Source of the DNA: JANXQG01 sp037147235
GTDB lineage: Bacteria; Planctomycetota; Planctomycetia; Pirellulales; Thermoguttaceae
Direction: 5' to 3'
DNA: 17,643 nt
NCBI GenBank assembly: GCA_037147235.1
Contig: JBAWVO010000122.1
Location: forward strand, 1 to 17,643
The notes under the pieces are model-generated. The model ran no database searches. It had not been told where the DNA came from and saw only the letters and a list, made by a program, of their open reading frames with translations. Shown here in pieces: positions 12,746 through 17,643 of this stretch. The position numbers were made by a program, and so were the translations under genes. How positions within the stretch are numbered: position 1 is the first letter of the stretch; the number at the start of each line of letters is the position of its first letter.

Positions 12746-15064
12746 ATGTTTCCCTTACCGCTTCTCGCCTTTGGTTTTGAAAGCCTGCCGATACTTGGCT
12801 GGCTGGCGGTGGCAGTTGCGCCGTGGCTGATCCATCTGCTGAGCCGGCGGAAGTACCGCGAGACGGCCTGGGCGGCGATGGATTTTCTGCTCGCGGCAGT
12901 GAAACGGCGGACGCGGCGGATCCAGATTGAGCACTGGCTCCTGTTGCTGATCCGCACGCTTGTGATCGTCGTACTCGTGACGGCCGTGGCCGAGCCTTAT
13001 TTTGAACATTCGGTACCGATCTTCAGCCCCAACGGAAGTACGCATCGCGTGCTGGTGATCGATTCGTCGTATTCCATGGCCTACAAGGCGACCGACCGTA
13101 CTCGCTTCGAGGAAGCCAAACAGTGGGCCGCGCGGATCGTGGAGCAAAGCTCGCGAGGCGACGGCTTCACGCTGGTGCAAATGGCCAGCCCGCCACGCGC
13201 GATCGTGGCCACCCCCGGCTTGGAAAAGGAACTAATTCGCCAGGAAATCCAGAACCTTGAACTGCTGCATACGCGCGCCGATCTGGCGGCCACGCTGACC
13301 GAGGTCCGCAAGGTACTCGACACGGCCCGCCGCGACAGCCCCCGGCTCACACGGCACGAAGTCTATTTCTTTACCGACTTACAGCGGGGAACCTGGATGC
13401 CCGCGATGACCGATGCGGCCAAGACCGACTTCCGCAGCCGAGCCGTTGGACTGGCTTCAATCGCCCAACTGCAAGTGATCAATCTCGGTCAGCCGGGCGA
13501 CGACAATCTGGCCGTCACGTCGCTCGACCTCCGCGATCCGGTGATTCTGGTCGGACGGAGCGCGACGCTGGAGGCCGGCGTGCGCGATTTTGGCCACATC
13601 GCGAGGCAGCATCAAGCCGTCGATCTGCTGGTCGACGGTCATCCGGCGGGCCGGCAGTACGTCGACATTCCCGCCGGAGGCAACGTGGTTGTGAGTTTTA
13701 ACCCTCGCTTTGAATCGAGTGGTGATCATGTGGTGGAGGTTCGCCTTACGGGCGACCCCCTGAAACCCGGGGATGCCCGCAGCCCAGCCGACGCACTGGA
13801 GGTCGATAATCACCGCTACCTCGCCGTAAATGTTCGCCAGGCGATACGCGTGCTCTGTGTCGATGGCCGACCAGCGGGCGATCCGCGACAGTCGTCGGTC
13901 TTCAATCTTGCTCTCGCCCTGCCGTCGCGTAGCGACCCCCACAGCCGCTCGCCGATCGAGTTCGACATCGCTCCGGAAAATGCCCTGCTGGAGCGCGACC
14001 TGGGACGTTACGACTGCGTGATGCTTTCCAACGTGGCCCAATTCACGGCCAGCGAGGCTCGCGTGTTGGACAACTACCTGATCCATGGCGGCAGTCTCGT
14101 TTTCTTCCTCGGTGATCGCGTCATCGCGGACAACTACAACAGCCTTCTGGCGAGCCAATCGCGGCAGATCCTTCCGGCGACGCTGATCGCAGTCGGAAAA
14201 AATTCGGGTGGGAGCCTCGACCCGCGTGATTACCGGCATCCGATCGTGCAGAAATTCCGCGGTCACGAAAAGACGGGTTTGCTTCGATCGCCCATCGACC
14301 AATACTTCAAAGTCAAACTGATGAACGCGGTTCCCGAGGAGCAGGGCCTGGCCGCCCCCGGCGGCCCCAAACGGCTGTCACCGGCCAAGGGCGAGAGTCG
14401 CAGCGGGCAGGACTCGGGTCGCCCTCCGGCAGAAATCGTGTTGGCGTTAAGTAACGGCGATCCCTTGATTGTGGCCCAGCCGATTCGCCGCGGCCGCGTC
14501 GTGCTGGTGACGACCTCGGCCGACACATCCTGGAGTCTGCTGCCGAAGTGGGGTACCTACGAACCGCTGGTGAAAGAGATTCTTGCCTGGTGCATTGCCG
14601 GCCAGGCGCAGCCGCGCAACATTGAAGTCGGCAATCCGTTGGAATCGGCGATGGCGGCAACGCCGGCCCTGACAAACGTATCGATCGAGCGTCCCGACGG
14701 TCAGCGACGCACGGTGCCCCTGGAGGTTCAGGGTGATTACAGCACATGGCGCTACGACGACACCCTGACCAGCGGTATCTACACGGTTCATTATGGATTA
14801 CCCCTGTCCCAAAGCCATATCTTTGCGACCAACCTAATGACCGCCGAAAGCGATCTGGCGACGATCTCCCAAGATGAATTGCAAAACGAAGTCTGGCACG
14901 GCCTTCCGCTGGGCTATGAGACCGTGTGGCAAGGCGAGAGCAGACCGCTATCATCGCCGGTCGGGCCGTCCGGGCAGTTGCACGTCGGTTTGTTCTACGC
15001 GGTCGTGGTACTCTTGTTGTTGGAATCGACTCTCGCCTGGCGATTTGGATATAACGCACGATGA
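12746..15064 (+). CDS. BatA/VWA-domain membrane protein
   Basis: A 772-residue membrane protein. Residues about 8-83 form the BatA-type N-terminal module: two hydrophobic segments (ILGWLAVAVAPWLIHLL and WLLLLIRTLVIVVLVTAVA) around a basic loop LLSRRKYRETAWAAMDFLL. A VWA domain follows with a metal-ion-dependent adhesion motif DSSYS (Asp106, Ser108, Ser110) and a later FFTDLQRG strand. The middle holds a Rossmann-like, glutamine-amidotransferase-like section (YDCVMLSNVAQFTASEARVL, then GGSLVFFLGDRV) and beta-rich parts. A single membrane helix (FYAVVVLLLLESTLAW) ends the protein near 765. Such proteins in planctomycetes are usually encoded beside a MoxR ATPase and a DUF58 protein; neither is in this window. 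The start at 12746 has only a weak AGG upstream. It overlaps the next gene by ATGA, so a pair acting together in the membrane is likely. The precise role is unknown. Confidence 0.85.
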   Translation: MFPLPLLAFGFESLPILGWLAVAVAPWLIHLLSRRKYRETAWAAMDFLLAAVKRRTRRIQIEHWLLLLIRTLVIVVLVTAVAEPYFEHSVPIFSPNGSTHRVLVIDSSYSMAYKATDRTRFEEAKQWAARIVEQSSRGDGFTLVQMASPPRAIVATPGLEKELIRQEIQNLELLHTRADLAATLTEVRKVLDTARRDSPRLTRHEVYFFTDLQRGTWMPAMTDAAKTDFRSRAVGLASIAQLQVINLGQPGDDNLAVTSLDLRDPVILVGRSATLEAGVRDFGHIARQHQAVDLLVDGHPAGRQYVDIPAGGNVVVSFNPRFESSGDHVVEVRLTGDPLKPGDARSPADALEVDNHRYLAVNVRQAIRVLCVDGRPAGDPRQSSVFNLALALPSRSDPHSRSPIEFDIAPENALLERDLGRYDCVMLSNVAQFTASEARVLDNYLIHGGSLVFFLGDRVIADNYNSLLASQSRQILPATLIAVGKNSGGSLDPRDYRHPIVQKFRGHEKTGLLRSPIDQYFKVKLMNAVPEEQGLAAPGGPKRLSPAKGESRSGQDSGRPPAEIVLALSNGDPLIVAQPIRRGRVVLVTTSADTSWSLLPKWGTYEPLVKEILAWCIAGQAQPRNIEVGNPLESAMAATPALTNVSIERPDGQRRTVPLEVQGDYSTWRYDDTLTSGIYTVHYGLPLSQSHIFATNLMTAESDLATISQDELQNEVWHGLPLGYETVWQGESRPLSSPVGPSGQLHVGLFYAVVVLLLLESTLAWRFGYNAR

Positions 15065-17556
15065 ACGGTATCCTGCCGACATGGATGGAACGCTGGTTCG
15101 GCCTCTCCAACGGGCCGGGCATGGGTATTGCCTGGCGGCTGGACCATCACTGGCCCTGGCCGCCCTGGGGCACCTTACTGGGGGTTGCGGCACTGGTCGT
15201 GGCGATTGCGGGCATCTATCTCCGCGAAAGCCGCCAGGCCAGCCGCCGCTATCGCCTGACTTTGGCCGCCATGCGTCTATCCGTGGTCGGGCTGGTGTTG
15301 CTGATGATCGCCCAGGTCGAGTTGTTCCTACAAAGGACCGGCTTGCCGTTTGTCGTCGTGATCATCGACGACACGCGGAGCATGGGTACCGTTGATCGCT
15401 ACGATGAGGACGTTCGCAAATCGCTGGAAGATCGCGTGTCGCGGGCTTTAATTGCTAAGGAGTCGCTGGAAGATCGCGAGCGAACATTCAAGGCCAAGCA
15501 GCTTTCCCGATGGAACCTCGCCCGCTTGTTCTTTGCGGAAAACGAAGGCGCCTTGCTGGCCACGTTGGCCGAAAGTCACAAGCTGCGTTTCTATTACCTT
15601 AGCGATATGAAAGAGAGTCGGCGCACGGACGTGCCAGGCATTCTCGAAGAACTGAAGGCGGCTGAACCTAATGGCGACAGCACGCGACTAGGCTCCGCAA
15701 TTCGCGGCGCGCTGGATGAGCTTCGCGGCACGACGCCCGTGGCCATCGTGCTGGTGACCGACGGCATCAACACCGAAGGCCCCGGGCTGCTCGATGCGGC
15801 CACCTACGCCCGTCGCAAGGGCGTGCCGCTGCTACTGATCGGCGTGGGGAGCGATCGCCCGATCCGCGATCTGAAGCTCAGCGACCTGGAAGTGGAGGAC
15901 GTCGTTTTCGTCAACGAATTGGTCCACTTCCGCTTTAAGTTGACCGCCCAAGGTTTCGCGGGGAATGCCGAAAAAGCCGAAAAAAAGGTCTCCCTCGTAC
16001 TCCGCCGCGAAAGACATCCAGGCGGCGGCAACTCCGAGGACCCGGGAGAAATAGTCGGCCAGCTCGAAGTGACCGTCGTCGCCGATGGCCGGTCTCAGGA
16101 AGTCGTGCTGCCACACCGGCCCACGCAAACAGGCCAATTCCGCTACACGATCAACGTCCTGCCGCCGTCGGGCGAACCGCCCACTCGCCATCCGCCGCTC
16201 ATGCGTTCGATCCGCGTGCGCGACGAAAAAATCCGCGTGTTGCTGGTCGAAGGCTCACCGCGTTTCGAGTATCGCTTCCTGCGCAATCTATTGAGCCGCG
16301 ACAAGACGATCGAACTGCACACGCTATTGCAGGAAGCCGACATGGACTACCGCGACCCGGACAAAGACGTCCGTGACCTGGAAAAGTGCGTGACGCTCAA
16401 AATTTTTCCCGTGCGACGCGAAGATCTCAGGGCCTACGATGTGGTAATCTTCGGCGACGTCAATCCTTCGCTGCTAAGCCCTGCGGCACTTCAGAACCTG
16501 GCCGAGTTCGTCGATCATCCCGACAAGGGCGGCACCCTGCTGCTGTTGGCCGGTCCAAACTTCATGCCGCAAGCCTACCGCGACACGCCACTAGCTCGGC
16601 TGATGCCGTTTGACCCGGCCAGGGCACGCAATCCGGAGCCAAACAAGCCGATTAAGGAGGGATTCGTTGCTCGGCCAACCGAGATGGGGCTGGCCAGCCC
16701 CGCGATGCAATTAGGCGACTCGCCGGAGCAGTCCCAGGCCATCTGGCAGAAGCTGCCGCCTTTATATTGGATGACCGAACTGTCCGACTTGAAGCCGTCG
16801 GCTCGGGTGTTGGCCGAGCATCCTACGCGGATTGGTCCCGACGGCAAGCGGCTGCCGCTGATTATCATGCAGTACGTCGGTGGCGGCGGCAAGGTACTCT
16901 TTCACGCCACGGATGAAACCTATCGCTGGCGTCGCCGAGTGGGCGATCTGTACTTCGCCCGCTATTGGGTACAGACGCTCCGCTTCCTCAGCCGCTCGAA
17001 GCTGGCCGAAGGCGATCGTTCGGCCCGCTTGAGCACCGACCGCCGCGACTACTCATTAGGTGACCCGATTCGGGTGCAAGTCCGTTTTAACGATGATCGT
17101 GTGGCACCGCTGGACGATAACGGCGTGACTGTTGAGTTGGAACAGATCGGCCGCCAGACGCAAAAAGTGCAACTGCACCGCACGGATACAGGCCGCGGGC
17201 ACTTCGAGGCCGTCTTGAACAATCTTCCGACGGGCGGTTACCATGCCAAGATGATATCGCCGCCTCTGCCGGGACAAGTTTCGGCGGCCGATTTCGTCGT
17301 CGCTCCCCCGCAGACCGAGCTGGCTCGTGTGCAGATGGACGCGACCGAGATGCGTCAGGCCGCCGAAGTGACCAAGGGGCATTATTATACCTACAAGGAA
17401 GCCCCCCGTTTGATTGACGATTTGCCCGACGGTCGGCAAGTGCCGGTCGAGAGTCTCCCCCCCGTGCCACTCTGGAACCGCTGGCCGGTGCTGGCGTTGC
17501 TTCTGGGATTGCTGATTGGAGAATGGCTGCTGCGAAAAAGGAAAGGGATGGTGTAG
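15061..17556 (+). CDS. VWA and GATase1-like domain membrane protein
   Basis: An 831-residue membrane protein. Two membrane helices (about residues 37-54 and 72-90) precede a VWA domain with MIDAS-like DDTRS (Asp103, Thr105, Ser107: Thr where Ser is standard) and the matching VLVTDGINT strand. A beta-rich section follows, then a glutamine-amidotransferase-1-like domain (RVLLVEGSPRFEYRFLRNLL near 390, DVVIFGDVNPSLLSPAALQN, KGGTLLLLAGPNFMP) without an obvious catalytic Cys, and further Ig-like beta modules. A C-terminal membrane helix (WPVLALLLGLLIGEWLL, about 805-822) and basic tail end it. The layout (two N-terminal helices, large extracytoplasmic part, C-terminal anchor) fits an envelope protein partnering the preceding BatA/VWA protein. 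Its ATG overlaps that gene's stop (ATGA). Predicted substrate and process are unknown. Confidence 0.85.
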   Translation: MNGILPTWMERWFGLSNGPGMGIAWRLDHHWPWPPWGTLLGVAALVVAIAGIYLRESRQASRRYRLTLAAMRLSVVGLVLLMIAQVELFLQRTGLPFVVVIIDDTRSMGTVDRYDEDVRKSLEDRVSRALIAKESLEDRERTFKAKQLSRWNLARLFFAENEGALLATLAESHKLRFYYLSDMKESRRTDVPGILEELKAAEPNGDSTRLGSAIRGALDELRGTTPVAIVLVTDGINTEGPGLLDAATYARRKGVPLLLIGVGSDRPIRDLKLSDLEVEDVVFVNELVHFRFKLTAQGFAGNAEKAEKKVSLVLRRERHPGGGNSEDPGEIVGQLEVTVVADGRSQEVVLPHRPTQTGQFRYTINVLPPSGEPPTRHPPLMRSIRVRDEKIRVLLVEGSPRFEYRFLRNLLSRDKTIELHTLLQEADMDYRDPDKDVRDLEKCVTLKIFPVRREDLRAYDVVIFGDVNPSLLSPAALQNLAEFVDHPDKGGTLLLLAGPNFMPQAYRDTPLARLMPFDPARARNPEPNKPIKEGFVARPTEMGLASPAMQLGDSPEQSQAIWQKLPPLYWMTELSDLKPSARVLAEHPTRIGPDGKRLPLIIMQYVGGGGKVLFHATDETYRWRRRVGDLYFARYWVQTLRFLSRSKLAEGDRSARLSTDRRDYSLGDPIRVQVRFNDDRVAPLDDNGVTVELEQIGRQTQKVQLHRTDTGRGHFEAVLNNLPTGGYHAKMISPPLPGQVSAADFVVAPPQTELARVQMDATEMRQAAEVTKGHYYTYKEAPRLIDDLPDGRQVPVESLPPVPLWNRWPVLALLLGLLIGEWLLRKRKGMV

Positions 17557-17643
17557 GGTGGAAATGGGATCCCGGTATCCCAAAGGCGTAGGATCGGCGC
17601 ATCAATAAGTGTCGCAAGAAAAGTAGCAGGCACACTCCGTGTG
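17557..17643. repeat. End region with two palindromes, second cut by the window edge
   Basis: TGGGAT (17565-17570) and ATCCCA (17577-17582) form a 6-bp hairpin right after the last stop; it has no T-run, so it is a weak terminator candidate. At the edge CACAC (17631-17635) and GTGTG (17639-17643) pair around TCC and GGA-type bases; the GG just before would pair with bases beyond the window. This second one looks like a dispersed intergenic repeat. Confidence 0.4.

Noticed and set aside
17565..17582. Hairpin after the last gene as an intrinsic terminator
   Set aside because: The stem is only 6 bp with a 6-nt loop and no T-run follows.

Overview
The window looks like a piece of a Planctomycetota chromosome, possibly Pirellulales. 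This rests on an overall impression: high G+C, many starts without a clear Shine-Dalgarno sequence, several palindromic dispersed repeats between genes, and paired BatA-type/von Willebrand A (VWA) membrane proteins with glutamine-amidotransferase-like domains. No rRNA or other phylogenetic marker search was possible, so the assignment is moderate.

Layout. Positions 1-193 carry a dispersed-repeat-like stem-loop and a sigma70-type promoter for recA (194-1345, +). Positions 1346-2211 form a junk-like accessory stretch: a roughly 100-bp palindromic element bounded by near-identical 16-nt direct repeats, then a decayed mazEF toxin-antitoxin locus on the minus strand (toxin cut to 38 codons, antitoxin without a normal start, promoter and operator still intact), then a large inverted repeat. 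Next on the minus strand are a stand-alone ABC/AAA-type ATPase (2212-2946), a heptamer tandem repeat, and an unrecognised conserved-looking protein (3081-3935). Divergent from these is a DinG/XPD-family helicase (4252-6231, +) in which one of the four Fe-S cysteines is serine.

Positions 6341-12117 hold a compact, partly translationally coupled operon: a large TPR protein, a J-domain-like protein whose HPD motif reads PPD, an enlarged GrpE-like factor, an Hsp70/DnaK paralogue with a poorly conserved lid, and a small zinc-ribbon protein. I read it as a self-contained, specialised Hsp70 machine in which the TPR and zinc-ribbon proteins may supply client recognition. This is the most interesting part of the window.

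From 12118 a ParDE toxin-antitoxin pair with its own palindromic operator/promoter sits directly in front of two overlapping VWA membrane-protein genes (12746-17556). The MoxR ATPase and DUF58 protein that usually accompany such genes are not in the window. The end (17557-17643) contains the start of another palindromic repeat cut by the window edge.
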